A DNA stretch of 64,000 bases from Jeotgalibaca dankookensis. Lineage in GTDB: Bacteria; Bacillota; Bacilli; Lactobacillales; Aerococcaceae. This document shows positions 17,172 to 26,708 of this stretch, in pieces. A program made the position numbers and the translations under genes. Every line of letters begins with the position of its first letter. The stretch's first letter is position 1. The notes under the pieces were generated by a model that saw nothing but the letters and a program-made list of their open reading frames with translations, searched no databases and was not told the DNA's origin. The stretch is taken from assembly GCF_002005405.1 (NCBI RefSeq), contig NZ_CP019728.1, positions 992,001 through 1,056,000 of the forward strand, in the 5' to 3' direction.

Positions 17172-17915
17172 TTAATCGCTTCCATTTGTATCTATAAATG
17201 AATAAATTTGTTCAATAGTTATCTTTTGCTGTTTCTGACTTGTAATAGTCGGTTTGCCATCCCCTTTTTGTGGCCCGTAATTTCCGAACTGCGCATGGTT
17301 TCCGCCTTGAATAACAATTTCGACGTGATTATCCGGTAACATATCACGGTATTCTAACAATTTATCACGTGCAATCACCTTATCCTCACTTCCATAGAGA
17401 GATAAAACAGGAAAGTTTGCTTGGGACAAATCGACCGTAGAGTAAGCTGCTAACAAAACTAAACCTGCTAGCTCTTTGTCTGTTTTTTCTGCAAAAATAG
17501 CCGCCATTGATCCACCAAGTGAGTGACCAACTAGATACCATTCATTAATATGGGAGTTCGTTTCAATAATATCTTCTGCTGCATCAATATCGAAAACAGC
17601 TAAATTGAAAGGCATATCAACTAAAAATACAGCATAGCCCTTTTGCGATATTCTATTTAGAAATAAACTATAGGCATCTGATTCTACTTTACCACCAGGA
17701 TAAAAAATAACACCTGCATTCGGTAACTCCTCATTTTGTGGGTAAAAAAGAGTTGGGTCTTCTCCCGAGACTTCTATGGTTGCTGTCGATTGCAATCCGA
17801 GGAGCGCTTCTTCAGTTGCTTTATAATAATCATTTATATATAGAAAAAACGCACTAGAAATAACAATAATTAGAATTAAAAAACCTATAAGAATCTTCTT
17901 CCCTTTAGTTTTCAT
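17172..17915 (-). CDS. Membrane-anchored alpha/beta hydrolase
   Basis: A 247-residue protein with an N-terminal uncleaved membrane anchor (about residues 6-27: ILIGFLILIIVISSAFFLYI). An alpha/beta-hydrolase domain follows, with the nucleophile elbow GHSLGGS near residue 130, the acid in GSEDKVIARDK and the catalytic His in GGNHAQFG. The domain probably faces outside. The fold resembles DUF/alpha-beta hydrolase 5 (GGNHAQFG.YG.Q is typical of that family); substrate is unknown. ATG 17915 is preceded by AAAGGAGG. It begins just downstream of the phnA terminator. Confidence 0.85.
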   Translation of the reverse strand: MKTKGKKILIGFLILIIVISSAFFLYINDYYKATEEALLGLQSTATIEVSGEDPTLFYPQNEELPNAGVIFYPGGKVESDAYSLFLNRISQKGYAVFLVDMPFNLAVFDIDAAEDIIETNSHINEWYLVGHSLGGSMAAIFAEKTDKELAGLVLLAAYSTVDLSQANFPVLSLYGSEDKVIARDKLLEYRDMLPDNHVEIVIQGGNHAQFGNYGPQKGDGKPTITSQKQQKITIEQIYSFIDTNGSD

Positions 17916-17941
17916 CTCCAAACCTCCTTTTGAAAGACAAA

Positions 17942-17988
17942 ACCAAAGAATCAAGCTGCGCTTCTATGCAGGGGGTTGATTCTTTGGT
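17942..17988 (-). terminator. Terminator of the phnA-like gene
   Basis: ACCAAAGAATCAA pairs with TTGATTCTTTGGT across a 21-nt loop, with a TTTTG tract on the minus strand. Confidence 0.85.
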
Positions 17989-18000
17989 CGTTTTATTAAT

Positions 18001-18345
18001 TTAGCCTTTTTTTACAAATTCAGATTTTAATTTCATTGCTCCAAAACCATCAATTTTACAATCAATATCGTGTCCATCTCCGGTGTCTTCAATGAGACGA
18101 ATGCTTTTTACTTTCGTTCCTTGCTTGATTGCTTTCTTACTACCTTTTACTTTTAAATCCTTGATAATAATCACAGAGTCTCCATCGAATAGGGGTACAC
18201 CGTTTACATCTAGGGTCCCTTCTTCAGAATTTTCACTCGCTGATCCCGGCACCCACTCGTGGCCACATTCGGGACAAACCCATAACGCCCCATCTTGATA
18301 AGTATAGTTTGACTGACATTTCGGACAAGCATGTACTTCTTCCAT
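18001..18345 (-). CDS. PhnA/YjdM family zinc-ribbon protein
   Basis: A 114-residue protein with an N-terminal zinc ribbon ([20 protein letters not shown], then ECGHEW) and a C-terminal PhnA domain (about residues 45-114, with [20 protein letters not shown]). The name comes from an E. coli gene once linked to alkylphosphonate use. No phosphonate genes lie nearby and the true function is unclear. ATG 18345 has AAAGGAG upstream. It is probably a single-gene unit. Confidence 0.92.
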   Translation of the reverse strand: MEEVHACPKCQSNYTYQDGALWVCPECGHEWVPGSASENSEEGTLDVNGVPLFDGDSVIIIKDLKVKGSKKAIKQGTKVKSIRLIEDTGDGHDIDCKIDGFGAMKLKSEFVKKG

Positions 18346-18422
18346 TTTGTATTCTCCTTTAGACAATTATGAGTAATTGGTTCTCATCATTAATTATACC
18401 AAAGTTGTTGTTAAATATCTGC

Positions 18423-20252
18423 TTATTTTTGTTCTCGGGATCGTAACAAACGTAAACCGTTTAATATAACTAGTATAGTCGACCCTTCATGAAATACAAC
18501 TCCCAAGGGTAAATCTAATAAACCTAGTAAATTCAACACAATCAAAACGACAATGACTCCTAGGGCAAAGACGATATTTTGTTTAATAATTCGATTAAGA
18601 CGTTTACTTAAACGGTAACTATATAAAAGTTTACTTAAATCGTTTTTGACAATTACAACATCCGATGACTCCATAGCAACGGAAGAACCACTTCCCATCG
18701 CGATACCAATATTAGCATTAGCTAAAGCTGGGGCATCGTTAATTCCATCACCAATCATTCCGACCACTTTATCTTTTGCTTGGCTTTCTTGAATAAAAGT
18801 GATTTTATCTTCTGGTGAACAAGAAGATTTATACTCATCTACTTTCACTTCCTGAGCCACTAATTTTGCAACAGCTTCATTGTCCCCTGTTAACATAACC
18901 ACCCGAATACCTTCTTCTTGGAATCCTTCTATCGCTTCAACCGCTTCATGTCGAATTTGGTCACTCAAAGAAAAGTAGCCGACAACATCATTTCCTTTAG
19001 AAACAAAAACAGTTGTATGATCGAGGGAGGGTTTATCACGATATGCTTGTGGATCGTTGAAATTAGCAAAGGCACTGGGTTTTCCTACACGAATGTCTCC
19101 CTTTTTCAAACCTGATCCAGCAATCTCTTCCACAGGAATTGAAGCATCCACGGCTTGCAAGCTTAACGAATCAAAATGAGAAACAATGGCACTTGCAATC
19201 GGGTGTGTTGATTGTTGCTCCATAAAGACAACTTCTTTAATAATTTCTTCAGAAGCTTCATACTCTACTACATGAAAATCTCCAAAAGTAATCGTCCCCG
19301 TTTTATCGCTATACAATTCGTCCATCGTCGCTAAAGCTTCCATAGCAGCACCACCTTTAACCAAGACACCATTTTTAGCGCCATTACTAATCGCACTCAA
19401 GGTCGCTGGTGTTGCAGCGGCTACTAGGGCACATGGACTTGCCACGGTTAACAAGACCATGCCGCGGTAAAAAGCTTCTTGGAAAGTAAAGTCATTAAAA
19501 TAAAAGAGGGCGGCGATGAAAAGAGGGACGGCAATTAACACACTAATGACATAAGGTTTTTCAAAACGATCAATAAATTTTGAAATTGTAGAAGGACGTG
19601 TTTGCGCCTCTTCAACCATTCGGATGATATTTGAGAACACCGTTTGATCACTTGTTTTCATAACTGTTAAATGAAAAGCATTTCCTTCATTAAACGTACC
19701 AGCAAAAACTTCTTCTCCGCTTCTTTTATCTACCGGTAAAGATTCTCCTGTTAATGCTGCTTCGTTTACTTGGGTCTTTCGATCGGTACTCCCATCAATA
19801 GGAATTTGGACACCTTTAGAAACAACAACGATATCACCAATAGCTAAATCTTTTGTGGCAACTTCAACAACGTCACCATTTGGTTTTAGCACTTGGGCAA
19901 CGGCAGGAACTTGAGCCATTAGTTCTTTAATGGCACTGGAAGATTTATCGTTGGCATATTCTTCTAGGAACTCAGCACCTGCAAAAATGAGGAGTAAAGT
20001 AGCACCTTCAGATTCATAATTAATAAGAACAGCTCCTAAAGCTGCTAATATCATCAATAAGTCTACGTTAGGCGATTTTGATTGAATCGTTTCAACTAAA
20101 GCTTCTTTAGCTGCGAAAAAGCCTAAAAAGAAAATCGAAATATAAAAGAATAAGCGACTAGAGGTACCCGTTGTCACAAAACCTAAAATAATAAAAACAA
20201 TTCCAATAGCTAAAAACTGTCCTGGTCTTTTTTTCAATAAATACTCCAACAT
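18423..20252 (-). CDS. P1B-4-type metal-exporting ATPase (Fe/Co/Ni/Zn class)
   Basis: A 609-residue P-type ATPase without an N-terminal HMA domain. The TM metal motif SPC is at residues 272-274, the phosphorylated Asp316 is in DKTGT, GDGINDAP marks the hinge, and HEGST starts at residue 588 in the last helix. SPC plus HEG(S)T is the P1B-4 signature, whose members export Fe2+, Co2+ or related divalent ions. The leader holds a probable NiCo riboswitch, which supports Co/Ni (or Fe) export. ATG 20252 has GAAAGGAT 9 bp upstream; the longer ORF start would overlap the riboswitch terminator. Confidence 0.92.
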   Translation of the reverse strand: MLEYLLKKRPGQFLAIGIVFIILGFVTTGTSSRLFFYISIFFLGFFAAKEALVETIQSKSPNVDLLMILAALGAVLINYESEGATLLLIFAGAEFLEEYANDKSSSAIKELMAQVPAVAQVLKPNGDVVEVATKDLAIGDIVVVSKGVQIPIDGSTDRKTQVNEAALTGESLPVDKRSGEEVFAGTFNEGNAFHLTVMKTSDQTVFSNIIRMVEEAQTRPSTISKFIDRFEKPYVISVLIAVPLFIAALFYFNDFTFQEAFYRGMVLLTVASPCALVAAATPATLSAISNGAKNGVLVKGGAAMEALATMDELYSDKTGTITFGDFHVVEYEASEEIIKEVVFMEQQSTHPIASAIVSHFDSLSLQAVDASIPVEEIAGSGLKKGDIRVGKPSAFANFNDPQAYRDKPSLDHTTVFVSKGNDVVGYFSLSDQIRHEAVEAIEGFQEEGIRVVMLTGDNEAVAKLVAQEVKVDEYKSSCSPEDKITFIQESQAKDKVVGMIGDGINDAPALANANIGIAMGSGSSVAMESSDVVIVKNDLSKLLYSYRLSKRLNRIIKQNIVFALGVIVVLIVLNLLGLLDLPLGVVFHEGSTILVILNGLRLLRSREQK

Positions 20253-20321
20253 AAAAATCGATCCTTTCTTAATATGTTTTTTGATACCTAATAAACCGTT
20301 ACCCTCCTTTTTATAAAATAA

Positions 20322-20373
20322 AAAAAGGCACACCTATAGAACAGTAGATACTGTCCCACAGGTGTGCCTTTTT
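20322..20373 (-). terminator. Riboswitch-linked terminator in the metal ATPase leader
   Basis: AAAAAGGCACACCT pairs with AGGTGTGCCTTTTT, with an inner ACAGTA/TACTGT helix, followed by a U-tract. It sits about 70 bp upstream of the ATPase start, between the aptamer and the gene, so it is an expression platform rather than a gene end. Confidence 0.85.
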
Positions 20374-20455
20374 GCACAACGCTGCTACCACACAAAGGTG
20401 GACCGGCTGCATAAACCTTTGTGTGGTTTACCGCCTGTTCAGATTTAATGGGCTC
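20374..20455 (-). ncRNA. Probable NiCo (czcD) riboswitch aptamer
   Basis: On the minus strand the leader contains CTGAACAGGCGGTAAACC, TGCAGCCGG and GTAGCAGCGTTG, joined by the paired arms AAACCACACAAAGG/CCTTTGTGTGG-type helices. This spacing of AACAGGCGG, GCAGCC and GCAGCG blocks agrees with what I remember of the NiCo riboswitch four-way junction. The downstream gene is a metal-exporting ATPase, a known target class, and a terminator follows. The expected logic is that Co2+ or Ni2+ binding stabilises the aptamer and prevents termination. No covariance model could be run. Confidence 0.78.
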
Positions 20456-20496
20456 TCTTATAAAAAGAGCGAATTAAATTAAGTTTTTATACTTAT

Positions 20497-20524
20497 ATTC
20501 TACCCTATTTTATAGTTTTGTCAA
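20497..20524 (-). promoter_or_regulatory. Promoter of the riboswitch-ATPase transcript
   Basis: TTGACA (20524-20519), a 16-bp spacer and TAGAAT (20502-20497) on the minus strand, about 245 bp before the ATPase start, which leaves room for the whole riboswitch leader. Confidence 0.75.
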
Positions 20525-20643
20525 TTCTGATAAAACTATATTTTTAGCCTGAACAGTTTATGTGGGCAATAACCTTTTTTCTAGAAAAGAATTATTCTAA
20601 TCTATCACACCCTATAGAGATGCAATCAACAAGAAAAGCTAAT

Positions 20644-20693
20644 AAAAAAAGAACAAGATTTGTTTACCTTGTGATAAACAAATCTTGTTCTTT
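20644..20693 (-). terminator. Terminator of the SulP transporter gene
   Basis: A 19-bp perfect stem AAAGAACAAGATTTGTTTA / TAAACAAATCTTGTTCTTT with an 8-nt loop and T-tract. It lies just past the frameshift-corrected stop at 20701. Confidence 0.93.
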
Positions 20694-20700
20694 CCTATCT

Positions 20701-22250
20701 TTATTTTTGAATGGTTTCTTTTCTAATAATTGTTAATTCGTTTGCTTTTTTAAAGAGGTTTCTACTGTAACTACCAACTTGAACGAGAGTAATTTTTTTC
20801 CTAATAAATCATACTTTTCGACCATCGCATTAATGGCTTCTACACCCGAGTAATCCATCACTTTTGCATTTTCAAAGTCGAAAATGACAACTTCTGGATC
20901 TTGATTGGGGGTAAATAAATCTTTAAAGTTTAAAACAGATCCAAAGAAAATGGAGCCACTCAGTTTATAAGTTCGTGAGCCATCTTCATTATCAATAACT
21001 TGTGCATCTGCTTCGCTTCCTTTTTTCCAAGCAAAAGCTAAGGCAGAAAGAATAACGCCTGCAATAACCGCTGTTGCTAAATCAGAAAAAATAGTAATTC
21101 CCGTAACAGCTAGCATAGCAACGATATCTTGTTTGGGAATTTTCCCTCTATATTTAAGACTTTCCCACTTAAATGTACCTACAACAACCATAAACATAAC
21201 ACCCACTAATGCAGCAAGTGGGATAAGATTAATTATACTTGATCCAAACATAATAAATAGCAATAAAACAACTGGAGCAACAAAGGCAGATAATCTGGTT
21301 CTACCACCTGATTTGACATTAATAATAGATTGCCCAATCATAGCATCGCCACCCATTCCGCCGAAGAAACCATTGACTAAGTTAGCTAATCCTTGCGCAA
21401 CAATTTCCTTATCTGTATTTCCTTTCGTATCTGTCATTTCATCAATTACACGTAAGGTTAAAACCGCTTCTGTTAAACCGACGAGACCTGCTATAAATGC
21501 ATAAGGAAAAATCACTTGTAAGGTCTCGAGATTAAGCGGAAGTTGTGGGATATAAAATTTAGGAAGACCACCTTTTAGTGTCATACCTGCGAAATCTTGA
21601 ACCGTTTGTAAATGATAACCAGTAAAGTTATCCAAAGAGACCGCTATTAGCGTTAAAATGATAATTCCTGCTAAACTTGGAGGGATTGCTTTTGTTAATT
21701 TTGGGAAAAATTGAATAATTCCCATTGTCAAAAGAACAAGCGCCAGCACAATTGCCATATCCAGGCCTTGAATCCATTCTCTGCCACTTGTTGTATTTAA
21801 CTTAAACAATTCAAATTGTGACGTAAAAATAACAATTGAAAGACCATTTAAGAAACCAAGCATAACGGGATAAGGAATCATCCGAGCATATTTTCCGAGT
21901 TTCAATACCCCAATTAATAGTTGGATGAGTCCCATTAATATAACTGCGCCAAATAAATACTCTAACCCATGTGAAGCAACTAAAGCAGCCATAACAACTG
22001 ATATGGCTGCAGTAGATGAGCTGATCATACCAGGTCTACCAGTAAAAATCGCTGCGACGACTCCGATAACCACCGATGTTTGTAAACTTAAGATTGGGCT
22101 GACACCCGCCACAAAAGCAAAAGCTACTGATTCTGGGATGAGTGCCAACGCAACCGTCAGACCTGCTAATAACTCGTTTTTTATATTTACATTTTTAAAC
22201 TCTTCTGCTAATGTCATGCCGTCCACTAACTGTGACTTTTTCTTACTCAT
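20701..22250 (-). CDS. SulP family anion transporter with STAS domain; apparent frameshift near the C-terminus
   Basis: A membrane transporter for sulfate, bicarbonate or a related anion. About 11 membrane segments (residues 20-410; signature PVMLGFLNGLSIVI) precede a C-terminal STAS domain (VVIFDFENAKVMDYSGVEA). In the frame read from ATG 22250 the protein stops at 20733 with an odd tail (LLSFKLVVTV...). Reading back one base at the A7 run 20793-20799 gives GKKITLVQVGSYSRNLFKKA and a natural end at 20701, 516 residues in total. So the last 36 or so residues are out of frame in this sequence. Substrate is not determinable; the cysteine genes 10 kb away make sulfate possible. Confidence 0.88.
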
Positions 22251-22446
22251 AACTTCCTCCTTATAAAATGTTTGCTCCAAACATATTAACACTTAACTGA
22301 ATAAATACAAGACATTATTAACCTTAAGCTGAATTTAAATACAAAATATAAGGGTTTTTATCATATTATTCATTAAAATAGTAATGGTTCTAATGCATTT
22401 TTATGTTAATATATAAAGGAACTATATGCGAGAAAGGAATAATCAT

Positions 22447-22749
22447 ATGGACATAGGGACTCGTATTCAAAACTTGAGAAAAGCATCTCATATGACCGCC
22501 AAAGAGTTATCACAAATAATTGAGGTTTCCCCTTCTTTTATTTCAGCCATAGAAAATAACTCAAGCAAGCTATCCTTACCTACTTTAGCTAAAATTTGCG
22601 ATGCACTCGGCGTCACTTTATCTGAATTTTTTAATACAGAAGCTAGTGTCGTTGATACTAAACTCTCTTCTGCTATTTCAACCTTACCAGAAGAAAAAAA
22701 GTGGCAACTACTTAATTTCTTAGAAGGGTTATTCCCACATAAAACTTAA
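22447..22749 (+). CDS. Small Xre-family helix-turn-helix regulator
   Basis: A 100-residue DNA-binding protein. The HTH_3 domain covers residues 4-60 (TAKELSQIIEVSPSFISAIE, then NNSSKLSLPTLAKICDALGV), followed by a short acidic tail. Two ATGs (22426 and 22447) each have an AAAGGA ribosome site 5-8 bp upstream; I chose 22447 because it gives the family N-terminus MDIGTRIQNLRK. It is divergent from the SulP gene with a gap of about 200 bp, so it may regulate that gene or itself. No cupin or other sensor domain is attached. Confidence 0.88.
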   Translation: MDIGTRIQNLRKASHMTAKELSQIIEVSPSFISAIENNSSKLSLPTLAKICDALGVTLSEFFNTEASVVDTKLSSAISTLPEEKKWQLLNFLEGLFPHKT

Positions 22750-22798
22750 AACACCTCCCAGAAGTTAAGGCTTTAGCTTAACTTCTGGGAGGTGTTTT
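22748..22798. terminator. Bidirectional terminator between Xre gene and ABC permease
   Basis: AAAACACCTCCCAGAAGTTAA pairs with TTAACTTCTGGGAGGTGTTTT around GGCTTTAGC. It ends both converging units. Confidence 0.95.
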
Positions 22799-22819
22799 AT
22801 TTAACTTCCATTTTTCATT

Positions 22820-24481
22820 CTACATTGAAATATCATCGCTCTTTGTAACTTTCATAAAAATTAATAAGGAAATAACAGTAAATGCTGTCAGTATAGTTGA
22901 AAGAGCAGCAGCAATGCCGTAATTCCCACGGATAACTTCCGTGTATATTGCAACTGTCATTGTACGTGTTCGAACATTATAGAGAAGTATAGATGTAGAA
23001 AGCTCTGAAAGCATTGTAATCCAACTTAAAATGGCACCGGCAATAATTCCAGATAACATCATAGGTACTGTGATTTTAAAGAAAGTATTTACTTTTCCAC
23101 TACCTAGACTTGATGCTGCCTCTTCAATTGATGTTGGAATTTGCATAAGTGAAGCTACAGATGACCTGATTGTATATGGTAATCTTCTGACAGACATAGA
23201 TATTACCATTATTAAAGCTGTACCAGTAATAGCTAAGAATCCACTTCCACCAATACCTGTATTAAAAGAAGTTAGGAATGCAATACCCATTACTGTACCA
23301 GGTACAATATATGGAATCATGCTTAAGGAGTCAATAACTGAAGTAACTGCACTCCGTTTTCGCACAACTAGGTAAGATATAAAAATTGCAAAGATAATAA
23401 CAATAACCATTGCCATAAGTGGAATACGTATCGTGTTAAATATGGCAGATCCCATTCGATCAAATGCTTCTCTATAGCTATCTAGCGAATAACCCGACTG
23501 AAAGACCATTCCTTGTGTATTTTTGAATGATGTATAAATTAGATATCCTTGTGGAAGAATAGCTAAAAAAACGATACCGTAATTAATAACATATACAATT
23601 ACTTTTTTAATCCCACTAACTGGTTTAGCTGCGACAGGATGTAAAGAACTCATCGTAATTGATTTGCGATTAGCTACATACCTTTGCCCTAGAAAAATAG
23701 AAAGTGCAATAATAATAGCGATAATCGCTAGAGCTGATGCAAATGCAGCATTTCCGCCTACCTCACTCATAAACTCTGAATAAATTAGTACTGGAAAAGT
23801 CCGGTAACCCTCCCCGATTAACATAGGTGTTCCAAAGTCAGAAAAAGCTCTCATAAAAACAAGCAAGGCACCCGCTAATAGTGTTGGGATTAACAAAGGT
23901 AAAATCACTTTAAAAAACCGATTAAATCCTGTGCTTCCCATGCTTTCTGCCGCTTCTAAAATAGAATTGTCAATACTCTTAAATGCACCGTTTACGTATA
24001 AAAATATTAATGGAAATAGTTGTAACGTAAAAACAAGCGTAATTCCCGTAAACCCATAAATATCTGGCATTGTAATTCCAAATATATTTGAGAGGAACTT
24101 AGTTATAACACCGCTTCTACCCAAGAGAAGAACCCAAGAGTAGGCACCAATAAACGGTGCAGACATTGACGCAATGATAATCAAAATTCTTAGAGTTTTC
24201 TTTCCTTTAAATTGATACATAGCAAAGCAATATGCTAAAACAACACCAATAATTAAAGAGAAAAATGTTGCTGTCATTGAAACTTTAAAACTATTAATAA
24301 GTGTAGTCGAATAGTAACTTTTAGAAAAAAATGTAATGAAATTATCAAAACCAAACCCAGTATCTGTTATCATTGCTTGTACTAAAACATTTCCCACTGG
24401 ATATACAAGAAAAATTAAATACGTAAGTAATATAATAAATGATGATCCATTCCATAAATCTAATGAAAATTTCTTTTTCAT
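22820..24481 (-). CDS. ABC transporter permease, fused double domain (FbpB/AfuB type)
   Basis: A 553-residue inner-membrane permease with about 12 helices and two BPD_transp_1 domains. EAA loops sit near residues 175-195 (LEAAESMGSTGFNRFFKVIL) and 460-480 (EEAASSLGSGKVNTFFKITV). Fused double permeases of this kind serve Fe3+, hexose-phosphate or 2-aminoethylphosphonate importers. The start overlaps the ATPase gene stop by 4 bp. It is the last gene of the 29127-22820 unit and ends at a bidirectional terminator. Confidence 0.92.
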   Translation of the reverse strand: MKKKFSLDLWNGSSFIILLTYLIFLVYPVGNVLVQAMITDTGFGFDNFITFFSKSYYSTTLINSFKVSMTATFFSLIIGVVLAYCFAMYQFKGKKTLRILIIIASMSAPFIGAYSWVLLLGRSGVITKFLSNIFGITMPDIYGFTGITLVFTLQLFPLIFLYVNGAFKSIDNSILEAAESMGSTGFNRFFKVILPLLIPTLLAGALLVFMRAFSDFGTPMLIGEGYRTFPVLIYSEFMSEVGGNAAFASALAIIAIIIALSIFLGQRYVANRKSITMSSLHPVAAKPVSGIKKVIVYVINYGIVFLAILPQGYLIYTSFKNTQGMVFQSGYSLDSYREAFDRMGSAIFNTIRIPLMAMVIVIIFAIFISYLVVRKRSAVTSVIDSLSMIPYIVPGTVMGIAFLTSFNTGIGGSGFLAITGTALIMVISMSVRRLPYTIRSSVASLMQIPTSIEEAASSLGSGKVNTFFKITVPMMLSGIIAGAILSWITMLSELSTSILLYNVRTRTMTVAIYTEVIRGNYGIAAALSTILTAFTVISLLIFMKVTKSDDISM

Positions 24482-25563
24482 TCTGACACCCCCAAAAGGT
24501 TGCGTCCCCCATCTGAAGTAAAAACATTTATTTTTTTTGTATTAACTTTCAAATTGACTTTATCTCCAGAATTAAGGTTCTCATAAAATGTTGATTCTTC
24601 ACTCATTTGAACATTTTCTCCATAATTGAGTTCTAAAAAGTATTCCGTATTTAGTCCCAGGTAAATACTATCTTTTATTATCGCCTCAAAATCACCTTTT
24701 TCTTCTACTCGAATAAACTCTTCGGGGCGAATACTAATTCTTACAGGCTGCTCTTCCTCTTTGTTAAGTAAAGGAAAGGCAAGTTTAAAACCATCTTTGA
24801 ATTCTAAATATGCTATTCCATCTACTTTGATTAAATTACCATCCATTATGTTAGTGCGTCCAATAAATGTAGCTACAAACTCGTTACTTGGCCGATGGTA
24901 TAGTTCCTTTGGTTTTCCAACTTGTTGAATAATTCCAGCCTGCATAACAGCTATTTTATCTGATATAGCCATAGCTTCTTCTTGATCATGCGTGACGTAT
25001 ACAGTAGTAATTCCAACTTCTCTTTGGATCTCTCGAATAGCCTGACGCATATCTACCCTTAATTTCGCATCTAAATTGCTCAATGGCTCATCCATTAATA
25101 AAACGTCAGGATTGATTGCAAGTGCCCTGGCCAGTGCGACACGTTGCTGTTGTCCACCACTTAACTGGTCTGGTTTTCGATCTTGATATTCAGCAATTTG
25201 CATTAAGTTTAAATACTTATCCGTATTTTTTTTAATTTCATCTTTTGAAAGTTTACGTTGTTTTAAGCCAAACTCTACATTCTCACGGACTGTTAAATGT
25301 GGAAATATAGCGTAATTTTGAAAAACCATCCCTATGTTTCTCTTACTTGGATCCTTGTCATTAATTCTATCTTCATTAAAGTAAAAATCTCCCCCTTCGA
25401 TTGTGTTGAACCCTGCTATCATGCGCAGCAGGGTTGTTTTTCCACAACCGGATGGACCAAGTAATGTAAACAATGTACCTTCAGGAATCGATACTGATAA
25501 GTCTGGAATAACTGCTAAACCATTATATTCTTTACGTGCATTATTTATTATAATCTCGCTCAT
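24478..25563 (-). CDS. ABC transporter ATP-binding protein (PotA/FbpC-like)
   Basis: A 361-residue ATPase. Walker A is GPSGCGKTT near residues 35-43, the signature is LSGGQQQRVALARALA near 135-150, Walker B is LLMDEPLSNLD, and the H-loop is in YVTHDQEEA. A C-terminal TOBE/OB region (about 275-361) is present, as in MalK/PotA/FbpC subunits. The family letter code alone cannot settle substrate. It starts about 10 bp after the binding-protein stop and overlaps the permease start. Confidence 0.93.
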   Translation of the reverse strand: MSEIIINNARKEYNGLAVIPDLSVSIPEGTLFTLLGPSGCGKTTLLRMIAGFNTIEGGDFYFNEDRINDKDPSKRNIGMVFQNYAIFPHLTVRENVEFGLKQRKLSKDEIKKNTDKYLNLMQIAEYQDRKPDQLSGGQQQRVALARALAINPDVLLMDEPLSNLDAKLRVDMRQAIREIQREVGITTVYVTHDQEEAMAISDKIAVMQAGIIQQVGKPKELYHRPSNEFVATFIGRTNIMDGNLIKVDGIAYLEFKDGFKLAFPLLNKEEEQPVRISIRPEEFIRVEEKGDFEAIIKDSIYLGLNTEYFLELNYGENVQMSEESTFYENLNSGDKVNLKVNTKKINVFTSDGGRNLLGVSE

Positions 25564-25574
25564 ATTAATTCCAC

Positions 25575-26615
25575 CTATCTATTAGACTCAATATCAACAA
25601 ATATTTCATTATATTTAGAGACAATATCATTTTTATTTGAAATAACATAGTCCATATCTTCTTCAATAATCTTAATATCATCTAATTCCTTCATATTTTC
25701 GCTTGTTTCAGCATCTTTTCGAACAGGTCGGTTTGTTGTTGTTGTCCCTAGCACATTTTGTATTTCTTCAGAAATAACAAAGTCTACAAACAGTTTTGCA
25801 TTTTCTGAATTATTAGCATCTTTAATTACAGCAACACTTGCTGGTAAAAATACTGTTCCTTCTTCTGGATAAACAATTTCAATATTTGCACCATCATTAA
25901 GAAGCTTTACAGCTGGATCTTCGTAAGTCAATCCTACTGCCATTTCTCCATCAGATACTGCCTTATAAACATTGCTTGAGCTTGAACTAATTTTCCCATC
26001 AATTAATGTAAATAGTTTTTTGACATAGTCCCACGAGGATTCGTTTTCATAGCCACCTTGCGCTGCTAACATATTAGTTAGTTGTGCAAAAGCACTTGAA
26101 GAATTTGCCGGGTCGGCAGTAGCTATTTTACCTTTAAGTTCTTCATTCAGTAAATCACTGTATCCTTCTATATCTAAATCACCTACTAAATCGGGATTAA
26201 CCACGATAACACTTCCATCAATTGTATATGGTGTGTAAAAACCCGATTTATTTTGGTACTCTTCAATTAATTGGTCATTTTCACTGGGAACATACTCCTC
26301 AAATAACTCTGTACTTTGTGCATATTGCGAATACGCACCACCGAAAATAACATCTGCTATAGGTGCATTTTTTTCACTTTCTAACTTTGTAAAAAGCTCT
26401 CCTGTACCTGCTTGGATAAGTTCAACCTTAATATCATATTTTTCTTCAAATGCTGGAATTGTTGCATTTATTAATCCTTCTGAATTTGGTGAGTAGACGA
26501 CCAGTGTATCTGATTCCTCCACCATACCGCTACTAGAATCTGATCCATTTCCACATGCTGTTAAAGCTAGTAAAGAAAGACTCGCTACCGATAATATTTT
26601 TTTGAATTTATTCAT
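25575..26615 (-). CDS. ABC transporter substrate-binding lipoprotein (Fbp/Afu-like)
   Basis: A 346-residue lipoprotein with lipobox LLALTACGNG (Cys about residue 21). The mature domain begins DTLVVYSPNSEGLINATIPA, typical of family 1/6 binding proteins for Fe3+, 2-aminoethylphosphonate or hexose phosphates. SSSNVYKAVSDGEMAVGLTYEDPA and VFLPASVAVI are further family blocks. ATG 26615 has AAAGGAG 8 bp upstream; a GTG at 26624 is less well placed. A perfect cre site about 45 bp upstream suggests a carbon source as ligand rather than iron. Confidence 0.9.
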   Translation of the reverse strand: MNKFKKILSVASLSLLALTACGNGSDSSSGMVEESDTLVVYSPNSEGLINATIPAFEEKYDIKVELIQAGTGELFTKLESEKNAPIADVIFGGAYSQYAQSTELFEEYVPSENDQLIEEYQNKSGFYTPYTIDGSVIVVNPDLVGDLDIEGYSDLLNEELKGKIATADPANSSSAFAQLTNMLAAQGGYENESSWDYVKKLFTLIDGKISSSSSNVYKAVSDGEMAVGLTYEDPAVKLLNDGANIEIVYPEEGTVFLPASVAVIKDANNSENAKLFVDFVISEEIQNVLGTTTTNRPVRKDAETSENMKELDDIKIIEEDMDYVISNKNDIVSKYNEIFVDIESNR

Positions 26616-26656
26616 TTCAAACACTCCTTTTCTTCTTTGATTAACTTTATCAACAA

Positions 26657-26670
26657 TGTTAACGTTTTCA
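26657..26670 (-). promoter_or_regulatory. Perfect cre (CcpA binding) site
   Basis: On the minus strand TGAAAACGTTAACA fits the consensus TGWAANCGNTNWCA at every position. It lies between the response-regulator gene and the binding-protein gene, where a promoter for the transporter genes would be. Confidence 0.85.
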
Positions 26671-26708
26671 TATACTAAAATATTACTTTTTTAGAGAAAA
26701 TCCTTCAT

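Noticed and set aside
24345-24527. 60-residue leftward ORF across the permease start
   Set aside because: It overlaps the ATPase-permease junction in another frame and has no family support.
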